In this document: in pieces, positions 23,075 through 34,498 of the stretch | Layout: the number at the start of each line of letters is the position of its first letter | Numbering within the stretch: the first letter of the stretch is position 1 | DNA from: Magicicada septendecula | Taxonomy: Eukaryota > Arthropoda > Insecta > Hemiptera > Cicadidae | Direction: 5' to 3' | Length of the DNA: 64,000 nt | Assembly (NCBI GenBank): GCA_034769895.1 | Contig: CM068372.1 | Span: 381,629,910-381,693,909, forward strand | The notes under the pieces: model-generated | What the model was told of the DNA's origin: nothing | The model's database searches: none | The model's input: the letters and a program-made list of their open reading frames with translations, nothing else | Position numbers and translations under genes: made by a program

Positions 23075-23525
23075 ATTGAAACAACAATGGTTGAACTAAT
23101 TACAGTTCTCTTGTTGCTCGCTGTTCTAATTACTGTGTACTGTGGCAGCAGCAGTAGTGCCAACTGCGCGTCGCTAATCAACAGCGACTGCACCGCATAA
23201 TGTGTCTGTAAACATGTAATAACATTGGCAGCGATTTTCTGTGATAAGGGAAATTGCCAGATGATCACGTAACGTCGTGTGTAGTTCTTGAAGTCAGGAC
23301 AAAATTTGCTTACGCAGTTTTTCAATGTCTTCGTTCCATTTGGGTAGATTTTCTTCTGGTCGGAGTTTTCTTCAAGAAAGCGTTCTTCTTGTATAGTCAA
23401 TACTTGTAGGCTTAACAGACTCGCGTTAATGACCTGAAGCCTGTTGGAATAAGGAAAATTCCGTCATCAGCACCTTCAACAAGGATTATGCCGAAAATGG
23501 TTTGTTACGGTCCCAAGTAGGTAGA

Positions 23526-23690
23526 CTAGAGGTCGTCATCCCAATGCTTCTTCGGACGTCCCGCACCTCTCCGTAAACAAATTATTGCTTGTGTGGAGAT
23601 TCGGTAGTCATACGTCATTCGGTCAAGATGTCTTAACCATTTTAGCCGACATCCACCAATCCTAACGAGTAACGTTGGATTCCTAAAAAA
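23526..23690 (-). pseudogene. Retrotransposon RT C-terminal relic
   Basis: The minus strand encodes CRLKWLRHLDRM and LRRGAGRPKKHWDDDL, matching the W..H..RM and GRPk.rW.Ddl blocks at the end of RTE-like polyproteins. The upstream RT is not recognisable. Confidence 0.6.
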
Positions 23691-24070
23691 TAAAACTTTG
23701 AGACGAAAAGAATATAAAAATGTATTTATAACATTATGCGGGAAGAATCCTGAATTTTCCATTTACCCTGAAGACCTTCAAGCTACTCTCTCACCCCCCC
23801 TCCAAGAGAGCAGCTCTTACTAACATCACTGATGTCTAGTACTGATTATTATCCCGCTTTTGCCGTCTTCTTGTGCCTAATAAAGGTGATTCCAAAGCAA
23901 AGAGATCTAAAACGTTGCGAGCGCCGAAACTGGTACTGAATTCGGGTGAATACGGTGGCGGTGAAGTCGACGTAGTGTATTCAGTGACTCAGGACGAACT
24001 GATTGTCTTCTCTGTTTGCTACTCAGATAAGGCCAGGTACTACTCAGGACATGTACTCAGGTTTTTACTA

Positions 24071-24105
24071 CTGGAGACGGCCTCTGTTTGTGAGATCGAA
24101 ACGTT
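24071..24105 (+). ncRNA. Hammerhead-type core K, upstream of the minisatellite
   Basis: CTGGAGA (position 7 = G), spacer C, imperfect helix II GGCCTC..GAGATC, GAA at 24098-24100, ACGT, T. Its 3' side runs directly into the first minisatellite unit. The related element L (47248) has a perfect six-pair helix II (GGCCTC/GAGGCC) in its right arm, which supports the fold. Confidence 0.6.
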
Positions 24106-26675
24106 TGGTTTAAATACCACAAGACTACGGCCTAACAGCAAGGCGTTACAACCGTTCTAGCAATGTTACGTCTGGTTTAAATACCACAAGTCTACGGCCT
24201 AACTGCAAGGCGTTACAACCGTTCTAGCAATGTTACGTCTGGTTTAAATACCACAAGTCTACAGCCTAACAGCAAGGCGTTACACTCATTCTAGCAATGT
24301 TACGTCTGGTTTAAATACCACAAGACTACGGCCTAACAGCAAGGCGTTACAACCGTTCTAGCAATGTTACGTCTGGTTTAAATACCACAAGTCTACGGCC
24401 TAACAGCAAGGCGTTACAACCGTTCTAGCAATGTTACGTCTGGTTTAAATACCACAAGACTACGGCCTAACAGCACGGCGTTACAACCGTTCTAGCAATG
24501 TTACGTCTGGTTTAAATACCACAAGACTACGGCCTAACAGCAAGGCGTTACACCCGTTCTAGCAATGTTACGTCTGGTTTAAATACCACAAGACTACGGC
24601 CTAACAGCAAGGCGTTACACCCGTTCTAGCAATGTTACGTCTGGTTTAAATACCACAAGACTACGGCCTAACAGCAAGGCGTTACACCCGTTCTAGCAAT
24701 GTTACGTCTGGTTTAAATACCACAAGACTACGGCCTAACAGCAAGGCGTTACAACCGTTGTAGCAATGTTACGTCTGGTTTAAATACCACAAGACTACGA
24801 CCTAACAGCAAGGCGTTACACCCGTTCTAGCAGTGTTACGTATGGTTTAAATACCACAAGACTACGGCCTAACAGCAAGGCGTTACACCTGTTCTAGCAA
24901 TGTTACGTCTGGTTTAAATACCACAAGACTACGGCCTAACAGCAAGGCGTTACACCCGTTCTAGCAGTGTTACGTCTGGTTTAAATACCACAAGACTACG
25001 GCCTAACAGCAAGGCGTTACACCCGTTCTAGCAATGTTACGTCTGGTTTAAATACCACAAGACTACGACCTAACAGCAAGGCGTTACACCCGTTCTAGCA
25101 ATGTTACGTATGGTTTAAATACCACAAGACTACGGCCTAACAGCAAGGCGTTACACCCGTTCTAGCAATGTTACGTATGGTTTAAATACCACAAGACTAC
25201 GGCCTAACAGCAAGGCGTTACACCCGTTCTAGCAATGTTACGTATGGTTTAAATACCACAAGACTACGGCCTAACAGCAAGGCGTTACACCTGTTCTAGC
25301 AATGTTACGTCTGGTTTAAATACCACAAGACTACGGCCTAACAGCAAGGCGTTACACCCGTTCTAGCAGTGTTACGTCTGGTTTAAATACCACAAGACTA
25401 CGACCTAACAGCAAGGCGTTACACCCGTTCTAGCAATGTTACGTATGGTTTAAATACCACAAGACTACGGCCTAACAGCAAGGCGTTACACCCGTTCTAG
25501 CAATGTTACGTATGGTTTAAATACCACAAGACTACGGCCTAACAGCAAGGCGTTACACCCGTTCTAGCAGTGTTACGTCTGGTTTAAATACCACAAGACT
25601 ACGGCCTAACAGCAAGGCGTTACACCCGTTCTAGCAATGTTACGTCTGGTTTAAATACCACAAGACTACGGCCTAACAGCACGGCGTTACAACCGTTCTA
25701 GCAATGTTACGTCTGGTTTAAATACCACAAGACTACGGCCTAACAGCACGGCGTTACAACCGTTCTAGCAATGTTACGTCTGGTTTAAATACCACAAGAC
25801 TACGGCCTAACAGCACGGCGTTACAACCGTTGTAGCAATGTTACGTCTGGTTTAAATGCCACAAGACTACGACCTAACAGCAAGGCGTTACACCCGTTCT
25901 AGCAATGTTACGTATGGTTTAAATACCACAAGACTACGGCCTAACAGCAAGGCGTTACACCCGTTCTAGCAATGTTACGTATGGTTTAAATACCACAAGA
26001 CTACGGCCTAACAGCAAGGCGTTACACCTGTTCTAGCAATGTTACGTCTGGTTTAAATACCACAAGACTACGGCCTAACAGCAAGGCGTTACACCCGTTC
26101 TAGCAGTGTTACGTCTGGTTTAAATACCACAAGACTACGGCCTAACAGCAAGGCGTTACACCCGTTCTAGCAATGTTACGTCTGGTTTAAATACCACAAG
26201 ACTACGGCCTAACAGCAAGGCGTTACAACCGTTCTAGCAGTGTTACGTCAGGTTTAAATACCACAAGACTACGGCCTAACAGCACGGCGTTACAACCGTT
26301 CTAGCAATGTTACGTCTGGTTTAAATACCACAAGACTACAGCCTAACAGCACGGCGTTACAACCGTTCTAGCAATGTTAAAGGCGTTACACCCGTTCTAG
26401 CAATGTTACGTCTGGTTTAAATACCACAAGACTACGGCCTAACAGCAAGGCGTTACAACCGTTCTAGCAGTGTTACGTCAGGTTTAAATACCACAAGACT
26501 ACGGCCTAACAGCACGGCGTTACAACCGTTCTAGCAATGTTACGTCTGGTTTAAATACCACAAGACTACAGCCTAACAGCACGGCGTTACAACCGTTCTA
26601 GCAATGTTACGTCTGGTTTAAATACCACAAGACTACGGCCTAACAGCACGGCGTTACAACCGTTCTAGCAATGTT
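24104..26675. repeat. 67-bp minisatellite, 38 full copies plus one 29-bp copy
   Basis: Unit: TCTGGTTTAAATACCACAAG, then ACTACGGCCTAACAGCAAGG, CGTTACACCCGTTCTAGCAA, TGTTACG. The period is 67 bases throughout (for example 24104, 24171, 24238). The span of 2572 bases equals 38 units plus a truncated 29-base unit near 26380. Variants (CTATGG, GCAGTGTT, GACCTAAC, AGCACGG) recur at multiples of 67, showing block duplication. The unit contains the ribozyme's 3' side (ACGTCTGGTT) and the ACGGCCTAACAGC block of ribozyme elements. Confidence 0.95.
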
Positions 26676-26695
26676 CACGCCGGCCGTGAAATTTT
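26676..26695 (-). repeat. Terminal sequence of the ribozyme element carrying the array
   Basis: CACGCCGGCCGTGAAATTTT is the inverted form of the TTTCACGGCCGGTG terminus found in elements A, B and L. It marks the end of the element in which the array expanded. Confidence 0.7.
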
Positions 26696-26829
26696 AGAAA
26701 ATGTTTTCGCACGAATTTGCCAGAATCGCTATTCGCAAATTTTCGCTTCCAGTAGACGAGAGGCCTAAGCCTCTGCCCAATATAGTTCAGTTGATTAATA
26801 TATAGGCCTAGTTATGTGTTAGTTGATTT

Positions 26830-27290
26830 TCGTTATCATCATCTTTTTAACGGTTTTAGGCTTTAGCTGTTTGTTCCTGTTCCCTAGTCCACCTTTTCTT
26901 AGGTCTACCAAATTTTCTTCTGCCTCTAGGGTTGTAATCTTTCGCCATCTTCGGTATTCTACTTTCTTCCATTCTATCTATGTGCTGAATCCATTTTTCT
27001 GTATTCTTTAATCCTTTCGTTAACTGCAAAAATATCTAAATCACTTCTTATCTCCTCATTTCTTATATGGCCTCGTCTATTACACCTTTTAACTGATCTC
27101 ATAAATTTCATTTCTGCTATTTGTAACTTCTGTTCATCTTTTTTCTTTATGACCCAAGTTTCAGAACCATACAGTAGGCCTAGTGTAGGTATTGCCATTG
27201 TTTTATAAAATTTTATTTGGATTTCTTTTCTACATTTATTTCCCAACGTTCTCCAGATCGTTCCAAACATTCTTGTGAAATTCGTCACTT
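26830..27290 (-). pseudogene. RTE-like RT C-terminal region (family Y)
   Basis: The minus strand encodes FTRMFGTIWRTL, IKFYKTMAIPTLGLLYGSET, KLQIAEMKFMRSV and IRNEEIRSDL. After a one-base shift it gives KWIQHIDRMEESRIPKMAKD and NPRGRRKFGRPKKRWT, then a stop. This is the standard end of an RTE-like polyprotein. The 3' side carries GATGAT-type repeats (ATCATCATC on the plus strand at 26836). Partial copies follow at 28130 and 28420. Confidence 0.82.
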
Positions 27291-27526
27291 TATTTTTCGT
27301 TTTATATTAATTAATCTGTCATTTGTGATCATATGATCTGTAGGGTTACAATGCCGTCAGAGAGAGAGAGAAGTGCGAGCGACTTGTTGCGAAACCCCTC
27401 ACTACTGCTGCCCTCAGTGTTTTTTATAAAACCATTCGTCTATGAACTGGTGGATGTTTTCAAAGCCATTCTTCTCTTCCGCCCCTGTACCCCGCCGCGC
27501 CATGCAATGTGTTCCTGTTGCAACCT

Positions 27527-27533
<7 letters not shown>

Positions 27534-27587
<54 letters not shown>
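27534..27587. repeat. (TC)n microsatellite
   Basis: About 27 TC copies within an otherwise unassigned stretch (27291-28049). Confidence 0.97.
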
Positions 27588-27590
<3 letters not shown>

Positions 27591-28049
27591 GTACTCCAGT
27601 TCTCTAACATTGTACGTGTCACTACAACCGCCCCCGGCCCGTTACTACCCTTTTATTAACTTTTCAAATCCCCCCATCGCATCGCAGAGTGACGTAATAG
27701 CCTGGGGGGGGGGGGACTGTTGCAGCAGCAGTGTCGCTTCCGCCGGAAGGTGATTGTGTTGCATCGTCAGGAACCCTTGCTTCCCCTGTCGTAGAGGTTA
27801 AGGGGTTATTGCCAAACCTGCCTTCACTAACACTACTATACGTATACGCCCGTAAGTCAGAATCTGTTCTACGTAGTATATTTATAAACACGTGTTGCAG
27901 CTTAGAGATTATTGATCATTGTGTCAACAGACAGCGCACTTTAAGTCATTTACAATCCATTGAACTTGTACCTCCATGTTCTGTCTGCTTATTGATAATT
28001 TTATTACATATTACAAACATCATATTGCATTTTGATTTTTTTTAATCAC
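27588..28049. other. No recognisable gene
   Basis: Moderately GC-rich at 27680-27800, with a run of about 12 G at 27704-27715. Short overlapping frames on both strands show no domain. A (CGT)n tract follows at 28049-28072. Confidence 0.45.
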
Positions 28050-28129
28050 ATCGTCGTCGTCGTCGTCGTCGTGTGCAAGCGAGGTGTTACAGAAAAGAGC
28101 AAGAAATAATGACAACTATAACCCAGTAA

Positions 28130-28265
28130 GTCGTCTTCTTAACGGTTTTAGGCCTTAGCGGCCTGTTCCTATTCCACAGTCCACCTTTTCTTAGGTCCAC
28201 CAACTTTTCTTATGCCTCTAGGGTTGTAATCTTTCGCTATCTTCGGTATTCTAGTTTTTGTCCTA
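28130..28265 (-). pseudogene. RTE-like 3' end fragment (family Y), second copy
   Basis: Repeats TCTTAACGGTTTTAGGC...CCACCTTTTCTTAGG...CTCTAGGGTTGTAATCTTTCG seen at 26845-26960. It covers the GRRK.GRPKKRW tail only. Confidence 0.75.
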
Positions 28266-28419
28266 CGAGTTCATTTTAACAGACAAACGTCGGCCCCTAT
28301 TAAATTAACCGCTATAAAGATACAATGGGTCACGGCAAAAGGATAACGATGGAAGAAGAAGAATTATCCGATCATCAACGGGAGTCTCTTATACAGTAAA
28401 ATGTCATCATCATCATCAT

Positions 28420-28680
28420 CATCATCATCATCTTCTTAACGCTTTCAGGCTTTAGTGACCTGTTCCTATTCCACAGTCACCGTTTCTTAGGTCCACCAAC
28501 TTTTCTTATGCCTCTAGGGTTGTAATCTTTCGCTATCTTCGATATTCCACTTTCTTCCATTCTGTTGATGTGTTGAATCCATTTTCTTCTGTATTATTTA
28601 ATCCTTTCATTAGCTGCAAAAATATCTAAATCACCTCTCATCCCTTCATTTCTTACATGATCGTCTACACGATGTAAGGG
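28420..28680 (-). pseudogene. RTE-like 3' end fragment (family Y), third copy
   Basis: Longer copy of the same 3' end, continuing into the region encoding the RM.ESRI and NE.IR.DL blocks. It is directly preceded on the plus strand by nine (ATC) units at 28404-28431, consistent with a GATGAT-type 3' tail of the element. Confidence 0.77.
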
Positions 28681-28734
28681 TAGGGCGGGAACACGTGGAA
28701 AGAGTGACTCGACTTCCCCAGTTAATACTGAGAA

Positions 28735-28800
28735 TACTACGTCTAGTATGACCACGGCCAAACAGCCCGGGAAGAAATTTTAACAACATTAATCCCACAG
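28735..28800 (+). mobile_element. Distal half of an element B relative
   Basis: ACGTCTAGTATGACCACGGCC, AAACAGCCCGG and TTTTAACAACATT match the complement of 10619-10711. The ribozyme core upstream of ACGTC is missing. Confidence 0.6.
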
Positions 28801-28861
28801 TATTTTGTGTTGCTCATCCCTCATCAGCTAATCTAGAGATATTTGTCATCCTTTCTTTGAT

Positions 28862-29050
28862 GGAACACCTGTAAACGACCACAGATGTTTTTTGTGGTCG
28901 AAAAAACGTTGTGTAAGTAAATCTAAGTGAATGAACCACGGGTAGGTCTAATTTAGAATTTAATGTATTAATTTAATTTACAGGTGCAACTGAAGACGAC
29001 CGCATACATTTTCAGTAGTCGAAACGTTGTTTGAGTAAATTTGAACGATG
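28862..29050 (+). mobile_element. Element J: two tandem hammerhead-like arms
   Basis: Two direct copies about 117 bases apart share CAGGTG/CACCTG, a GACC..GGTC or GAC..GTC hairpin, AACGTTGT.T.AGTAAAT. The first (28870-28920) has a strong eight-pair helix II (GACCACAG..TTGTGGTC) but has lost CTGANGA and has a run of A in GAAA. The second keeps the core. Confidence 0.6.
28990..29028 (+). ncRNA. Hammerhead-type core, element J second copy
   Basis: CTGAAGA at 28990-28996, spacer C, short helix II GAC/GTC with a long loop, GAA at 29021-29023, ACGT, T at 29028. Helix I is weak, so this is one of the less certain cores. Confidence 0.55.
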
Positions 29051-29138
29051 GTGGTAGTCCGATCAACCTTTCTGATAATGGTCGTGTGTTATTATCATTC
29101 CGGCTGTACAATGTTTACACATTTTCCGGAACCAAATA

Positions 29139-30000
29139 TTACAGAAGTGATTGAATTCCCATCTTCCACTGCTGCTTGTCCATCCAAAGATCTTCAGTTT
29201 CTCGTTCCCTCAATATAGTATGAATTTCTTCTATGCAGGTGATAAGTAGTCTTCCTCTTTTCCTTCTTCCTGTTGGGGTCCATTCCATAAATCTCCTTGG
29301 CAATCTTTCCTGTGCCATTCTTTTCGTGCGTCCATACCATTGTATTTTTTTTTGTTTGGATAAAATCAACAACTGAATTTTTCACATTCATCCTGTTCTA
29401 ATGACTTCATTTCTGATTTTCTCCCGTCTGGATACTCTTGCCGAACGTCTCCAAAAGTCCACCTCTGCTGTCATTAATTTTGTTTTTGTGTGTTTATTAG
29501 TAGTCCAAACTTCTGAGCCGTAAGTTTGTTAAATACTTTGGTTTTAGTTTCTGCTGTGATTTGCTTATCCCACAGGATTCCTTTAATGTAGATATAGCCA
29601 TCATTCCCAAATTAGTTATGGATTTTATTTGTTTGTCTGTATATGAAATCTTCCCCATGTCTTCCTCCAACATCAAGTCTTGCCGAAGGTCACCTATTGC
29701 CATGTATTTTGTTTTATTCATATTTACCTTTAGTCCCCATTTCTGATATTCCTGTATAAATTTTCTAGTCATGTACTCTATGTCTTCAGAATCTTGAGCT
29801 AAAAGTAATTGGTCATCAGCAAACTTAATTAATAAACTGTATCACCATCAAGTGAAATTCGCATGTTCCTGCACACTTTTTTGCAAGTCTCTGTTGCTTT
29901 CTTCGTATACATTTTGAAAAGCGTGGGTGATAGACAACATCCCCGGCGTAAACCTTTGGTCACTTGAAATGTTCGTATACCGTCGACAGTTATATTTTAA
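29139..30000 (-). pseudogene. RTE-like reverse transcriptase, palm to C-terminus (family Z)
   Basis: From 30000 downward on the minus strand: FQVTKGLRRGCCLSPTLFKM, then in another frame FADDQLLLAQDSEDIEYMTR, then KWGLKVNMNKTKYMAIG, SITNLGMM and, after breaks, IQWYGRTKRMAQERLPRRF, WTPTGRRKRGRLL and ERETEDLWMDKQQWK. These are the RT motifs GLRQGC.LSP.LF, FADD, WGL.VN..KTKY and the W.GH..RM...R.GRP tail. At least two frameshifts and stops separate them. The catalytic FADD pair is still encoded. Confidence 0.85.
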
Positions 30001-30636
30001 GACCGTACAAACCGCCACTAGGCAGAAAGCTTGTGGAACACCGGCACCGGGGTGGACGTGATGACGATGGTAAACTCATAATTCTCGTAGTCGCTTCTAC
30101 ATGTTGGAAGACTACTCCGCTACGAGCAGAGAGCATCGATTAGAATATAATTCAAATCGATTAGAAATTTGTCGATTCGCGCGAACGTTTCTAGTACGGA
30201 AAGGGTGAGTGAGGGATGAATTACCTCCTTTACGATATATGTAAACGTGGAGACAATAATTACTGACCTTTGGTTACGGGGGGTGGGGTGGGAGGAGGAT
30301 TGTAAGTGAAAATGTCTGTACAACCCCACTTGACGACGCCACTTCTAGCAAAGTGTATTTAAAAGTTCGGTGTCGAGCACCAACAAACGAGAGACCGACT
30401 GAATGGGGCTCTGCTACTTGAAAACTACACTGGCTGGGGTAATGAATCCAATCGATTAGGTACCAGTCCAATTCGTCGATATACGTCAATTTTTGCCCTA
30501 ACAAATAACAACGTTTTTCTCATACTACTGAATATTAGTATTGTTATACAAATCACCACTGCAAGAAAAAAAGTTAATAAAGTTGAGTTCCTAAGCACAG
30601 AATGCTGATGCTTCAACTGCCTACAGTGAATTTAAA

Positions 30637-30639
<3 letters not shown>
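30001..30639. other. No recognisable gene
   Basis: Minus-strand frames of 69, 76 and 63 codons overlap here but show no domain. Confidence 0.45.
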
Positions 30640-30671
<32 letters not shown>

Positions 30672-30694
30672 TGCGTGTGTGTGTGTGTGTGTGT
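30640..30694. repeat. (GA)n-(GT)n microsatellite
   Basis: GA run followed directly by a GT run, just outside the 3' end of the PLE relic. Confidence 0.95.
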
Positions 30695-30924
30695 ATTATT
30701 TATTTCTTCTTCTTCTGATAGTTTTTATCGGTTTAGGATGTTGGATATAATACAGACTGTTTTAACTTTCTGTACTGATGCTGCACGGAATATGTCAGTT
30801 GTATTCATGCCAAACCAGGCGCTTAAATTTCTCAGCCATGAGATTGTCAGTCGCCCAACTCCTCTCTTTCCAAGCGTTATTTATTTAATATTTATAATTT
30901 CTGTACTTCAAGATGTTTTTTCCC

Positions 30925-31670
30925 TTATTTGGAACATGTTTCGGGACACTTATGTTCCCATCCTCAGCCATCATAGTGTTGGATCTAGTTGCATATTTGT
31001 GTTCTGGTTGGTTGTTGCTATGGTTTCCTGTTGGTTTTTGGTATTTTAATTTGGTATTATTGTGTGTGGGTGTGGTGTGTATATTTATTTTTTGCGTGTT
31101 TTCAACGTTGAGTATTTTGAATATTGTGTCGTGTTTTGTGTTTAAGTTGTATTTGTTCAGATATTAGTTTGTTTTGTGTTTGTATATTTGTAAACTTTCC
31201 CATATGTTCATTATTGTGCCTTTTTTGTGGTATGTGTTGTATCAGTCTCATGTTGGTTATGTCTGGGAATTCGTGTACCGTGTTTATTACATGTGTGGCG
31301 AAATTGGATTTATATATTTCTGTTTTTTTTTTGTATGCGTTTAAGTGTTCAAAATAACGGATTTTCAGTTGTTTTTGGTTTGCCCTAAGTAACATCTATT
31401 GCAATCATGGCATTCGATTTCGTATATTGCATTGGTTGTTGTATTATCTTTGTTGTGTGGGTTGTATAGTTTTTAAAATTATTTTTATTAGTTTTGTATG
31501 CTATTTTAATGTCTGTGTTTTTAAATAGTTTTGTTAGCTTTGTTATCTTATTATCTATGCATGTGAATGTGGCCCATTTTTTATTGTTGTTATTATTTAG
31601 GTGTTGTTCATTTTGATAAAATTTTAATAAATTCTCTACTTTTATACCAATATGTTTTACATTTATTTAA
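30925..31670 (-). pseudogene. Penelope-like element: RT-EN linker, GIY-YIG endonuclease and 3' ribozyme
   Basis: Minus strand from 31670: KKWATFTCIDNKITKLTKLF and KNTDIKIAYKTNKNN, the linker typical of PLEs. Next is IYEIECHDCNRCYLGQT, a GIY-YIG module (IY...C..C....LGQT), then, after a one-base frameshift, LKIRYFEHLNAYKKK, SNFATHV and HEF, the R..EH and S..a.H..e..H.f blocks. PLEs encode a telomerase-like RT fused to this endonuclease. The RT palm is missing, so the copy is 5'-truncated. About 130 bases after the endonuclease frame, on the same strand, lies a hammerhead core (30933-30967), where PLEs carry theirs. Confidence 0.85.
30933..30967 (-). ncRNA. Minimal hammerhead ribozyme core of the PLE relic (element I)
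   Basis: Minus strand: helix I TGG/CCA, CTGAGGA, spacer T, helix II GGG/CCC with loop AACATAAGTGT, GAA, self-complementary helix III ACATGT, T. It lies downstream of the GIY-YIG relic on the same strand. All core bases are canonical. Confidence 0.8.
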
Positions 31671-34140
31671 CTAATAATTATTATAATTACTAATAGACTT
31701 TATTATTAATATTCACCTGTAGTCAAATGTCTGGCTACGATATATAAAGGATATCTGCAGCCGGAACGTACGAAAATTTAAGCTTTATACGTAACTTAGA
31801 GAAATAATATTTAAGGGAAGGGCAAACAGCATGTCAGCTGATCCCCGGCTGTTCGGTAGTTAAATGAGAAGTCATGGACCCGCTGTCTATTTCCGTTTCT
31901 TACTGCATTTCCTCAAACAGTTTGCACTGCGCTGTAATTGTTCCCAAGGTCTGCTGCTGGCTATAAACCGTACTTCGTGTAAGTTTACATTGGAATCAAG
32001 TACGTTACAGAACGCCCATTGAAATAGTGTAGGCCTACGTTTATAATAACCCAGTTCAATTAACTTCGCGCGGGCATAAGTTATGTCGTTTAGGAATCAT
32101 ATTTTTCTTTCCTGTCTGTATTATGAGAAAAAAATCAAAGCTGGAACAGTATGGAATGTTATGTTACTGGTAAGGAATTTTACCGGGGTCGGTTTCTGTA
32201 TGAAATAGCTAGTGAACACTACCTCCAGAAACTCTGAGATATAAAAAAATATATAAAGTATTTTTTGTTATACGATCGCCAAGATACTCAAGTTATTTTC
32301 CTATATTTCATGTAATTAAAATGTCCATACTGAGTTCTTTTAATACTGCCACCGCCCTCTCCGAATGTTGTAGTTTTACACGCAGAGTGAGGTCGCTTGA
32401 GTCTGTAGTTAGCAGTTTCCGTGCTGCCTTACGCAAAGTATTAGGAAGTCACGTGACTAGTCTGAATTTGTTGGGAGGGGTATGCCGTAGCCATCGATGT
32501 ATACTATATGGATCGCGTGGTGCATTCACTGAATTCGGTCCGACCGCTGCACCAGTGGGGGGCAAGAACACTGCGTATGCTATATATTGTACCTGTACAA
32601 AGTCTGACTTTTCTGCTTTGTTATAGCTTTTGTTGCTTCAGCGGAGCATATTTCGCCTTAATTGGTACAGCTATGTCATTTAACAATTAATGACTCCAAA
32701 GTGGGAGGTTTTTAATAAGTTCTTTTCCAAAATAAACACATTTGTTTCACCGTAAGATTTCAGTATTCTGACACATTATTTCAGTTTATCGCTTTAAGTT
32801 CTGTTGCGTTCTTATTTACGGACTTTTAATGATGAAGCCAGACAGATAAAGATAAGAATAAGGGAAACGAAGAATAAAATACGTGAGCCAAAAAACTTTA
32901 AAATGTTTTTTGCGTAAAAGAAGTTGGCGTATACGATCGCCATGGTCGTTAAAGTGTTCAATAAGCAATGCTAATTTACATTAATTTTTTTTATTTTATT
33001 TAATTAGCTACGTATTACCTGTATAAAAATTGTTTACATTAAACATTACTAAAAAATACAAATTTATTTAACTTTTGGCGGACACCAAGCTTAGAGAAGG
33101 TAGCTGCAGCGGTTCTTTCCTTAGCAATATCATAGCACAAGATTTTATAAAATAATGTTCCTATTAATTTGATAAGTTTCACTTCATGGCTGTCTTCAGA
33201 AAAATCGTTGTTTGAAATATGTTTTCTAAGCACTGTGCCGGCAAAGTTTTTTCAAACTGATATAATCATTTTTTTGGTAGTAAGTTTACTGTCAGATATA
33301 ATCAATAAATTAAACACAAAGTTTACAAAAATGTAAGGTGTCAAAGCAGTGCATTACTGACTGAATGATTCGTTTAGTACACGTGTTAACGTAGCGCCAA
33401 ACGCTGTATTCCCCCCGTGGTGGGGGAAACTGTACGTGCTTCAGAACGTTTTCTGCCGTTCACTTTGCCTGTCAGCACGCGATCCATATAGTATACATCG
33501 ATGGCCGTAGCTAAGCAAAAGAGTGAGTGAGAGAACAGAAGAGCAAGTGAGACAGGCTTGGGTAGCATATAGAGAGCTATGTACGTGCTACCAACATTGC
33601 AGTATGGTTTCGTTTGTCAGTCGCAGTCAGTTAAAGTTTATTTGAATGAGTACTGTGCTTGTAGTGTTACACAAAGTCAGTGGTTAGCGACTTAAGCGTT
33701 TATTTATTTCAGGTATATATTTATAATTAATCACGTCTAATAATATTTTAATAAAAATCTAATGTTGTTCTTGCTTGAAGCTTAATTGTTTCTGCACCAC
33801 CAATTTTTTTTTAGTCACGAGCCGCCGCTGAATTTTATATGTACAATAAATTATGATATACTGAGGAATGTGATTATACGAGAAGGACTGGGATTGGTGA
33901 GCATCATGGGTGATACTGCCATGTTATCGGAGGAAAGAATACCAAACACAGTGTTATAATATAAGCCTATAGGACGATGAAGTCATTTAACGTGTTTCCG
34001 AAACTAAAAACCAATGTCGGGTCAACCATTTGGAAAGTGCGGGGAACATGGAAAACACTGAGGCAGACTACCTACAAGCATTGACATTTGAAGATGCTGA
34101 GCCGGCGCGGCGTGAGACCAATCTTCAAGCCGACCAAGAC
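31671..34140. other. Long stretch without a recognisable gene
   Basis: About 2.5 kb of mostly AT-rich DNA. The 101-codon plus-strand frame at 32321-32626 has mixed composition but no known domain. Several TCAGT initiator-like sites near 33617-33631 lack a TATA box. Confidence 0.4.
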
Positions 34141-34149
34141 AAGTTCCTT

Positions 34150-34444
34150 CCAGTTGTAGATCGGAACTACGAAACGCAGTGTTCATGCCCGCGTTGATGA
34201 ACACACCCGCTACTGTCGTTTGAGGCAGCCGGAAAAGTCTGCTGTAACGGAGCACGCACTCTCCAATGCCGACCATCGCATACTCTTTGAAGAGACTAGG
34301 CTTCTTTCGGCGATAAGTGCGTATTTCCCTCGCCTGCATATGGAGTCTGTCCAGATTCAGAAACATGGATCTATTGCAATTAATCAACGGGACGGGTCCC
34401 TGTCATTGAGTGCTCTTTGGACGCAACTTGTAGCTAACCAATAA
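34150..34444 (+). pseudogene. Penelope-like element endonuclease C-terminal fragment
   Basis: One frame reads IGTTKRSVHARVDEHTRYCR, then QPEKSAVTEHALSNADHRI, FEETRLLS, YFPRLHMESVQIQKH, and a short N.RDG..LS..W block before a stop. This follows the second half of the PLE GIY-YIG domain (Y-I-G..R....R..EH, EKSAvaEH, H.I.FeeT.lL, R..kEsieI.k). The codon before IG is TAG where Tyr is expected, so the module is broken. The usual RT is absent upstream. This family differs from the one at 31100-31670. Confidence 0.8.
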
Positions 34445-34498
34445 CAATTTGCCTTTCTCCTGATTGGCTGCTGTTGTCAGACAACCAAAAGTTTATAA

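Noticed and set aside
24104..26675. Regular array that could be taken for a CRISPR array
   Set aside because: The full 67-bp unit repeats without variable spacers, there are no cas genes, and the context is eukaryotic. It is a minisatellite.
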